DNA from: Sphingomonadaceae bacterium
Lineage (GTDB): Bacteria; Pseudomonadota; Alphaproteobacteria; Sphingomonadales; Sphingomonadaceae
Reading direction: 5' to 3'
Length of the DNA: 61,039 bases
Assembly: GCA_030147805.1 (NCBI GenBank)
Contig: JASBUR010000028.1
Location: 1-61,039 of the forward strand
Shown here: piece after piece, positions 45,350 through 53,508 of the stretch
How the letters are laid out: each line of letters begins with the position of its first letter
How positions within the stretch are numbered: the stretch's first letter is position 1
Made by a program: the position numbers and the translations under genes
The notes under the pieces: generated by a model
Told to the model about the DNA's origin: nothing
Seen by the model: only the letters and a program-made list of their open reading frames with translations
Database searches by the model: none

Positions 45350-46354
45350 ATGAAGAAGTCGCTCGGCGCCTGGGTCCAGCCTTTCCCCGAAGGCATCTAC
45401 GTCAGGCCCGGCGATTTCTGGATCGACCCGGCAAGCCCCAAGCCCCGGGCGCTGATCACCCACGGCCATGCCGATCATGCGCGTGGCGGCCACGGCAAGG
45501 TGCTGGCGACGCCCGAGACGCTCGCGATCATGGGTGTGCGCTATGGCGAGCAGGCCGGCGCGCAGGCGGCGCAATATGGCGAGCTGCTGAAGGTCGGCGA
45601 CGTCGAAGTGAGCTTCGTGCCGGCCGGCCATGTGCTGGGCTCGGCGCAGATCGTCATGGAACACAAGGGGGAGCGCGTGGTCGTCTCCGGCGACTACAAG
45701 CGCCGCCCCGATCCGACCTGCCCGCTCTTCCAGCCGGTGCCGTGCGACGTCTTCGTCACCGAGGCGACCTTCGGCCTGCCGGTGTTCCGCCACCCCGACA
45801 CCTCGGACGAGATCGCCAAGCTGCTCGACGCGCTGCGCGACAACCCCGAACGCTGCGTTCTCGTCGGCGCCTATGCGCTCGGCAAGGCGCAGCGCGTCAT
45901 CGCGCATCTGCGCGGCATGGACCATCACGCGCCGATCTACATCCACGGCGCGATGCAGCGGCTGTGCGACCTCTACGTCGAACAGGGCGTCGATCTCGGC
46001 GAGTTGCGCCCCGCCGCCGGCCTCAAGCCGGCCGACCTCAAGGGCAGCATCGTCGTCGCCCCGCCCTCGGCGCTCAACGACCGCTGGTCGCGGCGGCTGC
46101 CCGACCCGATCACCGCGATGGCGTCGGGCTGGATGCGCGTGCGGCAGCGCGCCCGGCAGAAGAATGTCGAGCTGCCGCTGATCATTTCCGACCATGCCGA
46201 CTGGGACGAGCTCACCTCGACCTGCCTCGAGCTCGGCCCGCAGGAAGTCTGGGTGACGCACGGCCGCGAGGATGCGCTAATCCACTGGTGCGCGACGCGC
46301 CAGATCAAGGCCCGCGAACTGCATCTCATCGGCCGCGAGGACGACGACGATTAG
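45350..46354 (+). CDS. ligase-associated DNA damage response exonuclease
   Basis: Metallo-beta-lactamase-fold nuclease of 334 residues. The zinc motif is ITHGHADHARGGHGK; further ligands lie in VPAGHVLGSAQI, VSGDYKRRPDPT and the late SDHADWDEL. RNA-processing CPSF73-like proteins share the fold, but the short length and company of pdeM, Lhr-like helicase and ATP ligase place it in the DNA-repair set. It follows the GST by 35 bases. The ligase that usually comes next is displaced about 2.5 kb downstream. Confidence 0.93.
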   Translation: MKKSLGAWVQPFPEGIYVRPGDFWIDPASPKPRALITHGHADHARGGHGKVLATPETLAIMGVRYGEQAGAQAAQYGELLKVGDVEVSFVPAGHVLGSAQIVMEHKGERVVVSGDYKRRPDPTCPLFQPVPCDVFVTEATFGLPVFRHPDTSDEIAKLLDALRDNPERCVLVGAYALGKAQRVIAHLRGMDHHAPIYIHGAMQRLCDLYVEQGVDLGELRPAAGLKPADLKGSIVVAPPSALNDRWSRRLPDPITAMASGWMRVRQRARQKNVELPLIISDHADWDELTSTCLELGPQEVWVTHGREDALIHWCATRQIKARELHLIGREDDDD

Positions 46355-46401
46355 GGAACGCGCGGCCCGCTCGCGCGGTTGAAGCGACGAGGAGACGAAT
46401 C

Positions 46402-46572
46402 ATGGCCGACGACACGCAACCCGACGATCTCGCCACCAAGCTCGAGAGGCTCGAGGCGGCGGCAAAGCTGCCCGACGACGAAGCCACCATCGCCGCCGAC
46501 GACCAGGGCGCGAGCGCGCTGGCGCAGAAGGTGGAGAAGCTCGATCGGGACGCGCCGCCGACATCGCGCTAG
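46402..46572 (+). CDS. small acidic hypothetical protein
   Basis: A 56-residue protein, MADDTQPDDLATKLERLEAA to start, rich in Asp, Ala and Lys, with heptad-like leucines that could form a short helix. GAGGAGA lies 7 bases before the ATG, which supports translation. No family recognised. It lies 47 bases downstream of the exonuclease gene and may be part of that transcript. Confidence 0.55.
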   Translation: MADDTQPDDLATKLERLEAAAKLPDDEATIAADDQGASALAQKVEKLDRDAPPTSR

Positions 46573-46592
46573 GGCGAGGTGCGATCGGCCGG

Positions 46593-46679
46593 CTAGAAGA
46601 TCATGTCGAGCAGGCCGAAGACCATCGCCAGCGCGACGACGATGACGAGGACCACGAGGCAGCCGATGGCGCGGAACAT
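46593..46679 (-). CDS. 28-residue single-helix membrane microprotein
   Basis: Starts MFRAIGCLVVLVIVVALAMV and continues FGLLDMIF before the stop; practically the whole protein is one hydrophobic helix. AAGGGAGA is placed 8 bases before the ATG. Codon third positions are GC-rich as in neighbouring genes. It is convergent with the 56-residue gene. No function is known; such peptides often act inside membrane complexes. Confidence 0.55.
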   Translation of the reverse strand: MFRAIGCLVVLVIVVALAMVFGLLDMIF

Positions 46680-46735
46680 GAGGCAGGTCTCCCTTTTCTA
46701 GGCCAACCGCCTCATGCCGCCTTCGTTCCGCTCGT

Positions 46736-47215
46736 CTATCTGAACATGCCCTCGCGCAGGTTGATGCCATGTTCGACCCAGGCCTTCAGCGCGCAGAGCA
46801 TCTGCGTCCAGCCCATGCAATTGCCGTAGGACGCCTTGAGCCCCGTCTCGGTCTCGCGCCAACCGGCCTCGCTGATCGTCACCAGCGTGCGCGTGTCGCC
46901 GTCGAGCGGCTCGAAGTCGATCGTCACCGTGGTGAGATAGCCGGCATCGACGACCGGCGCCTCGCCCTCGGGAACGCCCTCGTTGGCCTCCCAGCGCAGC
47001 ACGATCCGGCGGTTCGGCTGCACCTCGACGACCTCGACGGGGAAGGCGCCGGGAAAGTCGGCAAAGTCCCAGGTGACCGTCGTGCCGGTTTCCAGCCGCC
47101 CCTGGGCGCCGCCGGTGGTGAAATAGGCCGACAGCCGGGCCGGATCGGCGATCGCCTCGAACACCTCGGCCACCGGTCGCGCGATCCGCGCTGACACTTT
47201 GAACTTCAATTCCAT
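46736..47215 (-). CDS. SRPBCC (AHSA1-like) domain protein
   Basis: Protein of 159 residues with the START/AHA1 fold: MELKFKVSARIARPVAEVFE at the start, a strand region GTTVTWDFADFPGAFPVEV, and the C-terminal helix around WTQMLCALKAWVEHG. The family binds hydrophobic ligands; it is often encoded beside an ArsR-type regulator, as here. It is divergent from that ArsR gene across a 48-base region that contains a perfect 9-bp dyad, so both genes are probably under the same operator. Confidence 0.9.
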   Translation of the reverse strand: MELKFKVSARIARPVAEVFEAIADPARLSAYFTTGGAQGRLETGTTVTWDFADFPGAFPVEVVEVQPNRRIVLRWEANEGVPEGEAPVVDAGYLTTVTIDFEPLDGDTRTLVTISEAGWRETETGLKASYGNCMGWTQMLCALKAWVEHGINLREGMFR

Positions 47216-47244
47216 GTCGCAATTCCTTTGCCTTGCGACTCAAT

Positions 47245-47266
47245 CATGTTATATTTCTATAACATG
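47245..47266. promoter_or_regulatory. operator between SRPBCC and ArsR genes
   Basis: CATGTTATA (47245-47253) and TATAACATG (47258-47266) are perfect 9-bp inverted arms with a 4-base spacer in an AT-rich island. The right arm includes the ATG of the ArsR-type gene. This size and symmetry are typical of ArsR-family operators, so autoregulation and control of the divergent gene are likely. Confidence 0.75.
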
Positions 47267-47587
47267 TCAAGCGACACAGCAGACGACAGGATTTTCAAAG
47301 CGTTGGCGTCTCCGACGCGCCGCGCGATCCTCGACGAGCTCAAGAATCATCCGCAGACAACCGGGGCGCTCTGCGAGACGTTCGCCGCGCTCGACCGCTG
47401 CACGGTGATGCAGCATCTGAAGGTGCTGGAGGCCGCCGATCTGGTGATCGCGCGGCGCGAGGGACGCGAACGCTGGAACCATCTCAACCCGCTGCCGATC
47501 CGCGGCATCCACGAACGCTGGATCGGCGCCTATGCGGCGCAGGCGGTCGACCTGCTCGACCGGTTGAAGACCGACCTCGAACGCTAG
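47264..47587 (+). CDS. ArsR family transcriptional regulator
   Basis: Winged-helix repressor of 107 residues: ALASPTRRAILDELKNHPQT, the recognition helix around DRCTVMQHLKVLEAADLV, and the wing RREGRERWNHLNP. No metal-binding Cys pair of ArsR/SmtB is present, as in the subgroup paired with SRPBCC proteins. ATG 47264 gives the standard MSSDTADDRIFKALASP start; ATG 47228 would add 12 atypical residues. With the ATG inside the operator, the message may have a very short leader. Confidence 0.9.
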   Translation: MSSDTADDRIFKALASPTRRAILDELKNHPQTTGALCETFAALDRCTVMQHLKVLEAADLVIARREGRERWNHLNPLPIRGIHERWIGAYAAQAVDLLDRLKTDLER

Positions 47588-47589
47588 CT

Positions 47590-47670
47590 TCAGATCAGCG
47601 CAAGCGCGAAGCCGGCTGCGAGCACCAGCGTGAACGCCCAGTTCGAAATGTCATGGCGATACCGGATCAT
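47590..47670 (-). CDS. 26-residue membrane microprotein
   Basis: Reads MIRYRHDISNWAFTLVL and then AAGFALALI: a charged start and one hydrophobic helix. GGAG lies 8 bases before the ATG, and a perfect 8-bp dyad (47688-47711) just upstream could regulate it. It is convergent with the ArsR gene, separated by 2 bases. No family recognised. Confidence 0.45.
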   Translation of the reverse strand: MIRYRHDISNWAFTLVLAAGFALALI

Positions 47671-47687
47671 TCTACGCACTCCGCTAG

Positions 47688-47711
47688 GGATACCGTAAAT
47701 AACCGGTATCC
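47688..47711. promoter_or_regulatory. perfect 8-bp inverted repeat
   Basis: GGATACCG (47688-47695) and CGGTATCC (47704-47711) with an AT-rich 8-base spacer. It lies 34 bases past the stop of the sulfoxide reductase gene and 18 bases before the 26-residue ORF on the same strand. Either an operator or a hairpin; no T-run follows. Confidence 0.4.
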
Positions 47712-47744
47712 GCAGGCTTCGTTCCGAGCGACGGGGTGCGACCT

Positions 47745-48233
47745 TTACGGCGCGACGTGGCGCAGCAGCACCTCGACCAATCGCTCGCAGCCGGCAGCGT
47801 CGGTCATGTCGAAGCGTGCCGGCGTCGGGCTGTCGAGGTCGAGCACACCCCTGACCTCGCCGCCGACGATCAGCGGCACCACCAGCTCGGAGGCCGACGC
47901 CGAATCGCAGGCGATGTGGCCGGGAAAGGCGTGGACGTCGGCGACCAGCTGCGTCCGCCGTTCCGCCACCGCGGTGCCGCAGACTCCCTGCCCGACCGCG
48001 ATGCGCACGCAGGCGGTGCGCCCCTGGAACGGCCCAAGCACCAGCCCGCCATCCTTCATCAGGTAGAAGCCGGCCCAGTTGAGATCGGGCAGCGAATGAA
48101 AGATCAGCGCCGCGGCATTGGCGAGGTTCGCGACGAGGTCGCGCTCGCCGTGCAGCAGCCCGTCGAGCTGGCGCGGCAGTTCCTCGTAGAGCTCGGGCTT
48201 GGGAAGGTGGCGGATGTCGGCGGCGTCGAACAT
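47745..48233 (-). CDS. free methionine-(R)-sulfoxide reductase (GAF domain)
   Basis: Cytoplasmic antioxidant enzyme of 162 residues made of one GAF domain. C75, C85 and C109 have exactly the 10- and 24-residue spacing of the three redox cysteines of E. coli fRMsr (84, 94, 118), in TACVRIAVGQGVCGTA and HIACDSASASELVVP. LNWAGFYL and VLDLDSP are further family marks. Reduces free methionine-R-sulfoxide with thioredoxin. It lies inside the interrupted repair cluster. Confidence 0.93.
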   Translation of the reverse strand: MFDAADIRHLPKPELYEELPRQLDGLLHGERDLVANLANAAALIFHSLPDLNWAGFYLMKDGGLVLGPFQGRTACVRIAVGQGVCGTAVAERRTQLVADVHAFPGHIACDSASASELVVPLIVGGEVRGVLDLDSPTPARFDMTDAAGCERLVEVLLRHVAP

Positions 48234-48523
48234 GCGCGCCTTCTAGACCACTCGCTGCCGCCCGCCCAGACGCGACATGCCCGCCGGCGCGATTGTACCT
48301 CGCATCGCGCGTCCGCGCCGCGAAGCTCGCTTATCGCAAGCCGCTCGAGGGCCCGTGGCGATCCGCGTCGTGAGATCCGAAGGTCCACCTCTTCCAGCAT
48401 GGCTGGCGGTCTGGCCATGCTGATCGCAAAGACCGGCTTGCGAAAACGTGACGCTCGAATAGTATCATCACTTCACAACGTATCCGGGGGCGCCCTCTCG
48501 CGCCGAGAGGGAAGGCCGCGACG
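48234..48523. other. intergenic region, no gene seen
   Basis: 290 bases between divergent genes. Several short GC-rich inverted stretches are present but nothing I can assign; an AT-richer segment at about 48455-48485 is a plausible promoter area for the secreted protein gene. Confidence 0.4.
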
Positions 48524-48799
48524 ATGCGAATGGCGCTATTGGCAATGACGGTGGCGACGCTTTCCGGCGCCGCAACCGCCGCCGAACCGGCTTCGACGGC
48601 GGCGACCGGCGCCAGCGGCGACCGCGACCGGATCGTTTGCCGCAAGACGCTCGAGACCGGATCGCTGGTCAAGAAGAACAAGCAATGCTTCACGCTCGCC
48701 GAGTGGGACCGCATCTACGCCGCCAATCGCGAGGGCAACGAGAAGACGCGCGCCCAGCTGTCCTCGGGATATAATTGCGAGGCGACGGGCACCTGTTGA
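48524..48799 (+). CDS. small secreted Cys-containing hypothetical protein
   Basis: Exported protein of 91 residues: signal MRMALLAMTVATLSGAATAAEP with an ATA-A cleavage region, then a mature part with four cysteines (IVCRKTLETGSL, NKQCFTLAEWD, GYNCEATGTC). The VCRKTLETGSLVKKNKQC arrangement recurs in short periplasmic proteins of sphingomonads; two disulfides are likely. No known function. It precedes the ATP-dependent ligase by 52 bases on the same strand. Confidence 0.7.
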   Translation: MRMALLAMTVATLSGAATAAEPASTAATGASGDRDRIVCRKTLETGSLVKKNKQCFTLAEWDRIYAANREGNEKTRAQLSSGYNCEATGTC

Positions 48800-48851
48800 T
48801 CGGCCGGCGGCTGGTGGGACCGCTTCGCCCCGCCTATTCGTTGCAGCCGCG

Positions 48852-50447
48852 ATGCATGCCTTCTCCACGCTTCTCGACCGGCTGGTCTATACGCGTTCGC
48901 GCAACGCCAAGCTGCGGCTCATCGCCGACTATCTGAAGCGCACCCCCGACCCCGACCGCGGCTATGCGATGGCGGCGCTGACCGGCGATCTCGACCTACC
49001 CGGCGTCAAGCCGGCGCTGATCCGCACGCTCGTCGAGGAACGCGTCGATCCGGTGCTGTTCGCGATGAGCCGCGACTATGTCGGCGACTTTGCCGAGACC
49101 GCCTCGCTGCTGTGGGAGAAGCCGCTCGGCCTCGACGATGCGGATTTCGAGGATATCCGCCTCAAGGACGTCATCGAGCGGCTGGCGACGCTCGGCCGTG
49201 CCGCGGCGCCCGCGGCGATGGCCGACCTGCTCGACCGGCTCGACAGCGCCGGCCGCTATGCGCTCTTGAAGCTCGCCACCGGCGGGCTCAGGATCGGCGT
49301 GTCGGCGCGCCTCGCCAAGACCGGCCTCGCGCAGGCCTTCGATCTCGACGTCGATGCCGTCGAGGAGGTGTGGCACGGGCTCAAGCCGCCCTATGGCGAG
49401 CTGTTCGACTGGGCCGAGGGGCGCGGCGCGCAGCCGACGCAGGCGAACGTGCCGGTCTTCCGCCCGTTCATGCTGGCGCACCCGCTCGAGGAAGAGTCGA
49501 TCGACCTCGCCGCCTACGCCGCCGAATGGAAGTGGGACGGCATCCGCGTCCAGCTCGTCCATGTCGCCGGCGAGACGCGGCTCTACAGCCGGGCCGGCGA
49601 CGACATCACCCGCAGCTTTCCCGACGTCGCCGCCGATTTTCGCGTGCACGGGACGCTCGACGGCGAACTGCTGGTGCGCGGCAGCGCGCAGGGCGGCGAC
49701 GACCAGGGCGGCGGCGCCGCTTCGTTCAACGCGCTGCAGCAGCGGCTGGGGCGCAAGCTCGTCTCGGCGAAGGCGCTCGAGGACTATCCGGCGTTCGTCC
49801 GCCTCTACGACATCTTGTTCGATGGAGCGGAGGATCTGCGCGCGCTGACCTGGGAGGAACGCCGCGCCCGGCTCGAAGCCTTCGTCCCGCGGCTCCCGGC
49901 CGATCGCTTCGACGTGTCGACGCTGATCGAGGGCAAGAGCTTCGACGATCTGATGGAGCTCCGGATGCAGGCGCGCGACGCGGCGATCGAGGGGCTGATG
50001 CTCAAGCGCCGCGACAGCCCCTATGTCGCCGGCCGCCGCGCCGGCTTCTGGTACAAATGGAAGCGCGACCCGCTGATCGCCGACTGCGTGATGATGTATG
50101 CGCAGCGCGGCCACGGCAAGCGCTCGTCCTATTACAGCGACTATACCTTCGGCGCCTGGACCGAGGCGGGCGAACTGCTGCCGGTCGGCAAGGCCTATAG
50201 CGGCTTCACCGACGCCGAGCTGATGATGCTCGACCGCTTCGTGCGCAACCACACCGTCAACCGCTTCGGACCGGTGCGCGAGGTCGAAAAGACGCTGGTG
50301 CTCGAGGTAGCGTTCGACTCGCTGCACGAATCGAAGCGCCACAAGAGCGGTCTCGCGATGCGCTTCCCGCGGATCAGCCGCATCCGCACCGACAAGCCGG
50401 CGGCGGAGGCCGACACGATCGCCGGGCTGCGGAAGCTGGTGACCTAG
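48852..50447 (+). CDS. ATP-dependent DNA ligase (ligase-associated repair set)
   Basis: DNA ligase of 531 residues. An N-terminal DNA-binding domain (about 1-195) precedes the nucleotidyltransferase domain with the AMP-accepting lysine K227 in AEWKWDGIRVQ; further motifs include LDGELLVR, VRLYDILFDG, IEGLMLKRRDSPYV and WYKWKRDP. The OB domain finishes the protein. This is the ligase after which PdeM, the Lhr-like helicase and the exonuclease are named; it lacks Ku-linked LigD domains. It is set apart from the other three by several unrelated genes. Confidence 0.95.
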   Translation: MHAFSTLLDRLVYTRSRNAKLRLIADYLKRTPDPDRGYAMAALTGDLDLPGVKPALIRTLVEERVDPVLFAMSRDYVGDFAETASLLWEKPLGLDDADFEDIRLKDVIERLATLGRAAAPAAMADLLDRLDSAGRYALLKLATGGLRIGVSARLAKTGLAQAFDLDVDAVEEVWHGLKPPYGELFDWAEGRGAQPTQANVPVFRPFMLAHPLEEESIDLAAYAAEWKWDGIRVQLVHVAGETRLYSRAGDDITRSFPDVAADFRVHGTLDGELLVRGSAQGGDDQGGGAASFNALQQRLGRKLVSAKALEDYPAFVRLYDILFDGAEDLRALTWEERRARLEAFVPRLPADRFDVSTLIEGKSFDDLMELRMQARDAAIEGLMLKRRDSPYVAGRRAGFWYKWKRDPLIADCVMMYAQRGHGKRSSYYSDYTFGAWTEAGELLPVGKAYSGFTDAELMMLDRFVRNHTVNRFGPVREVEKTLVLEVAFDSLHESKRHKSGLAMRFPRISRIRTDKPAAEADTIAGLRKLVT

Positions 50448-50450
50448 CGC

Positions 50451-50870
50451 TCAGCCGAGCAGCCGTTCCAGCACGACATGCGTCGATACCTCGGCGATCC
50501 CGGCCAGACCGGCCACCTCGGCGCGCGCCTTCTCGAGCCCGTCGACATGCTCGGCGGCCAGGCGGACGATCATATCGATCTCGCCGGTCACCGAATGAAT
50601 GGCCTCGACCGTCGGGACGATCCGGATCTTGGGCGCGACCTGCGCACAGCGCACGCCGCGGTCGAGCTTTACCATCAGATAGGCGCACTCGCGGGCGCGG
50701 CCATCGCCCTCGACGATGGTGAAGCGGGCAATGGCGCCCGACGCCTGCAGCTTGCCGAGACGGTCCTGCGTCGCGGTGCGCGACAGGCCGAGATCGCGCG
50801 CCAGCGCCACCACGGGCCGGCGCGCGTCGCGCCGCAGCAGGCTCAGCAGCAACCGGTCCTTGTCGTCCAT
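50451..50870 (-). CDS. Lrp/AsnC family transcriptional regulator
   Basis: Regulator of 139 residues: N-terminal HTH (DKDRLLLSLLRRDARRPVVA, then LARDLGLSRTATQDRLGKL) and C-terminal RAM ligand domain (IHSVTGEIDMIVRLAAEHVD). Start ATG 50870 gives the usual MDDKDRLLL opening; the open frame continues upstream without support. It is divergent from the methyltransferase across 93 bases. The ligand is presumably an amino acid, by family only. Confidence 0.92.
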   Translation of the reverse strand: MDDKDRLLLSLLRRDARRPVVALARDLGLSRTATQDRLGKLQASGAIARFTIVEGDGRARECAYLMVKLDRGVRCAQVAPKIRIVPTVEAIHSVTGEIDMIVRLAAEHVDGLEKARAEVAGLAGIAEVSTHVVLERLLG

Positions 50871-50963
50871 GGCGTTTCCCACCCGGCAATATGCCGCCCG
50901 CGCCGTCGTATTGCCCGATGAAACCGGCATCGCCCGGCGGCAAGGCGGGCGACGGAGGACTTC

Positions 50964-51872
50964 ATGACCCACGCCGCGCGCGCCATCCTGCCACCGATCG
51001 CCGCCGCGCGTCACCCCGGCGGTTCGACCGGACCGATGCTCTGGTCGACCTTCTGGCAGGAATTCAACCTGGAGACGGTTCCGCATGAGCGCTGCTACAT
51101 TCCCGGCGACGGGCGCCCTATCGTCGACCGCCACTGGGCGCATTTCGCCGCAACGCTCCCGCGCAGCGCCCAGGTGATCGATCTCGCCTGCGGGGCGGGC
51201 ATCGTCGGATCGACGTTGCTCCGCTGCCGCAGCGACCTGCATGTCACCGGCGTCGATTGGGCGGACGTTCCGATCGCCCGCGTCGCGAACCTCGAGATCC
51301 ACCCGTGGGTCTGCATGGAGCAGCTGCCGTTCGACGACGGCTGCTTCGATGCCGCGGTCAGCCTGTACGGCATCGAATATGGCGACATCGCCAAGACCGC
51401 CGGCGAGCTGGCGCGCGTCCTGAAGGCCGGCGCCCGGTTCAGCTTCCTCGTCCACCACCAGGAGAGCGAAATCCTTCGCGAGGGCGGCGCGCGGCGGCGC
51501 GCGGTACGCGAAGCGCTTTCCGGCAAAGTGAAGGCCGCCTTCCTGTCAGGCCGCCTCGCCGCCGTCGACCTTCAGCGGCAGCGGCTGAAGGCGCAGTTCC
51601 CCGCCGACCCGTCGGTCGCTCTCATCGCCGACTATCTCCGGCGAAACATCATGCGGACCCGCGCCGAGCGGCAGGCGCTCTGGCAGAAGCTGGCGGCAGA
51701 CTTCGATCCTGAACTGTCGCTGCTGCTGCATCTCGAGCGGAGCGCCAAGTCACCCGCCGGCATGGGCGTCTGGCTCGCCTCGCTGTTGTCGGGAGTGACC
51801 CGGACCAGCGTTTCGCTGCTGCGCCGCGCCTCGGGCGAGCCGATTGCATGGATCGTCGAAGGCGTCAGATAG
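50964..51872 (+). CDS. class I SAM-dependent methyltransferase
   Basis: Protein of 302 residues. The SAM site is QVIDLACGAGIVGSTLL (motif I), VTGVDWADVPIA (motif II) and the QLPFDDGCFDAAVSLYGIEY region; a helical C-terminal half of about 130 residues follows. Substrate unknown. The PFDDGCFDAAVS pattern is that of the Methyltransf_11/UbiE-like group. Divergent from the Lrp regulator, which may control it. Confidence 0.88.
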   Translation: MTHAARAILPPIAAARHPGGSTGPMLWSTFWQEFNLETVPHERCYIPGDGRPIVDRHWAHFAATLPRSAQVIDLACGAGIVGSTLLRCRSDLHVTGVDWADVPIARVANLEIHPWVCMEQLPFDDGCFDAAVSLYGIEYGDIAKTAGELARVLKAGARFSFLVHHQESEILREGGARRRAVREALSGKVKAAFLSGRLAAVDLQRQRLKAQFPADPSVALIADYLRRNIMRTRAERQALWQKLAADFDPELSLLLHLERSAKSPAGMGVWLASLLSGVTRTSVSLLRRASGEPIAWIVEGVR

Positions 51873-52322
51873 ATGGCATAGCATCGGCCGGCGTCAGGCG
51901 CCTCCGGGTGGTTCGCGCGTCGCGATGAAGCGCAGATCCGGGTCGGGCAGGCCGATGCCGGCGTCGCGGAACGTCGCGAGGACGCCGCGCGGACCGCCGA
52001 GGCGGCATTCTTGAGGTCGGGAGCGCTGTGAAGCGAGCCAGACGTTGATCGCGAGCGCGATGTCGTCCGCACCCAGATCGTCGATCCGCACGCTACGTCG
52101 CTGAAGGCTCGCTCGACCGTCCTTAGAGGCAGCCCGGTGCATAGGAGCGTCCAAAGCCGGAGCCATTGGGCTGGCGGTGCATTGGTCATGCACAGGCCGT
52201 CGCCGACGCCAACTTCCTTTGCGGCCGACTCCCCGCGCTTCGGACCGCCATCGACCCCTTCGCGCGGCGGAGACGGCCGCAGCCCGCCGTTCCCAGCATT
52301 TGAAAACAAGAGATTGAGAACC
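51873..52322. other. 450-base gap holding only the MscS remnant
   Basis: Apart from the remnant at 51894-52112, this stretch has no supported gene. The last 60 bases carry the promoter and leader of the DUF2383-PRC gene, but I cannot point to a clear -35/-10 pair. Confidence 0.4.
51894..52112 (-). pseudogene. remnant of a mechanosensitive channel (MscS) C-terminus
   Basis: The frame reads SVRIDDLGADDIALAINVWLA, here quoted in part as RIDDLGADDIALAINVW, then GVLATFRDAGIGLPDPDLRF before the stop. This resembles the C-terminal alpha/beta domain of MscS family channels (strand-W, then FxEAGIxxPxPxxDL). No channel-forming helices lie upstream. Between the two conserved parts another frame reads PDLKNAASAV, which fits the expected helix better, so small frameshifts are likely. 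Confidence 0.45.
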
Positions 52323-53507
52323 ATGAGCAACCACGACACCAAGGTCCTGAACAGCCTGATCGCGACGACGATCGACAGCGCCGACGGCTATCAGGCCGCC
52401 GCCGAGCGCGCGTCCGACGATCGCCTGGCGCCGCTGTTCGGCCGGTTTGCGACCGAGCGTCGCCAGACCGCCGACCGCCTCAAACAGGAGGTGCGCCAGG
52501 CCGGCGGCGATCCCGAGGACGCCGGCATGCTGAAGGCCGCCGCACACCGCCGCTGGCTCGACCTGAAGGATTCGCTCGGCCAGGGCGATCGCGCCGTGCT
52601 CGATTCGGTGGAGGCCGGCGAGACCTACATCCGCGAGAAATATGAGGCGGCGCTGAGGGACCCGCAGCTCTCGGCCGGCGCACGCAACGCCGTCGCGGCG
52701 GCCTTCACCACCGTTGCCGGCGGGAAGGCGCAGGTCAGCGAGCTGCGCCGCCGCTGCGGCCTCCCCGAGGCCGAGCCGGGCTCCAGCGGGGGCTGGGGCA
52801 AGGTCGGCCTGGGTATCGGCGCGCTCGCCGCCGTCGCGGGCGTGGCGATCGCCGCGCGCAAGCGTGGTTCGTCGCACGCGGCCGAGGGCGACGAGGCTTT
52901 CACGCTGCGGCTGCAGACCGACGAGAACCTGCGGCTGATCTCGTCGAAGAAGGTCGAGGGCACGCCCGTCATCGGTCGCGACGGCGAGCGGCTGGGCAAG
53001 ATCGACAGCGTCATGGTCGACAAATATTCGGGTCGCGTCGGCTACGCCGTCATGACCTTCGGCGGCACGCTGGGCGTCGGCGAAAGCCTGTTCCCGCTGC
53101 CGTGGTCGGTGCTGACCTATGACGAGGACCAGGGCGGCTATGCGATCGACCTCACCGCCGAGGACCTCGCCAACGCGCCGCGCTTCGAGCCGAGCGACGC
53201 GCCCGAGTTCACCCCGGCCTACCGCCAGCAGATCCTGATCTTCTACCGCCCCGGTGGCCAGGCGTCGAAGCGAAGTGGCGACCGCGGGTCGAGCGCCCGC
53301 GAAGGCGGCGACGGCGGCCGCGCGTCGGCCAGCGCATCGTCGGCGACCGGGCGGCAGGACGGCGGCTTCGGCGGCGAACGCCTCGCGGCAGGCGGTTCGG
53401 GTTCGGGCTTCGGAACGCCGGCCGGCGATCGTTCGCTGCCGGCGGCGGCGCCGACCGCGACCGGCCCTGAGCCGCGCCAGACACCACCCGGATATGAAGG
53501 AAGATGA
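52323..53507 (+). CDS. DUF2383 / PRC-barrel fusion protein
   Basis: Protein of 394 residues in four parts. Residues 1-115 form a PA2169-like four-helix DUF2383 domain (VLNSLIATTIDSADGYQAAA to start). A Gly-rich hydrophobic stretch at about 160-178 (VGLGIGALAAVAGVAIAARK) may be a membrane helix. A PRC-barrel follows (about 205-285, with EGTPVIGRDGERLGKIDSVM and GRVGYAVMTFGGTLG). The last 100 residues are low-complexity Gly/Ser/Ala. PRC-barrels bind partners in RNA processing and photosystems; DUF2383 proteins are linked to stress. The next gene starts 2 bases after its stop. Confidence 0.85.
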   Translation: MSNHDTKVLNSLIATTIDSADGYQAAAERASDDRLAPLFGRFATERRQTADRLKQEVRQAGGDPEDAGMLKAAAHRRWLDLKDSLGQGDRAVLDSVEAGETYIREKYEAALRDPQLSAGARNAVAAAFTTVAGGKAQVSELRRRCGLPEAEPGSSGGWGKVGLGIGALAAVAGVAIAARKRGSSHAAEGDEAFTLRLQTDENLRLISSKKVEGTPVIGRDGERLGKIDSVMVDKYSGRVGYAVMTFGGTLGVGESLFPLPWSVLTYDEDQGGYAIDLTAEDLANAPRFEPSDAPEFTPAYRQQILIFYRPGGQASKRSGDRGSSAREGGDGGRASASASSATGRQDGGFGGERLAAGGSGSGFGTPAGDRSLPAAAPTATGPEPRQTPPGYEGR

Positions 53508-53508
53508 C

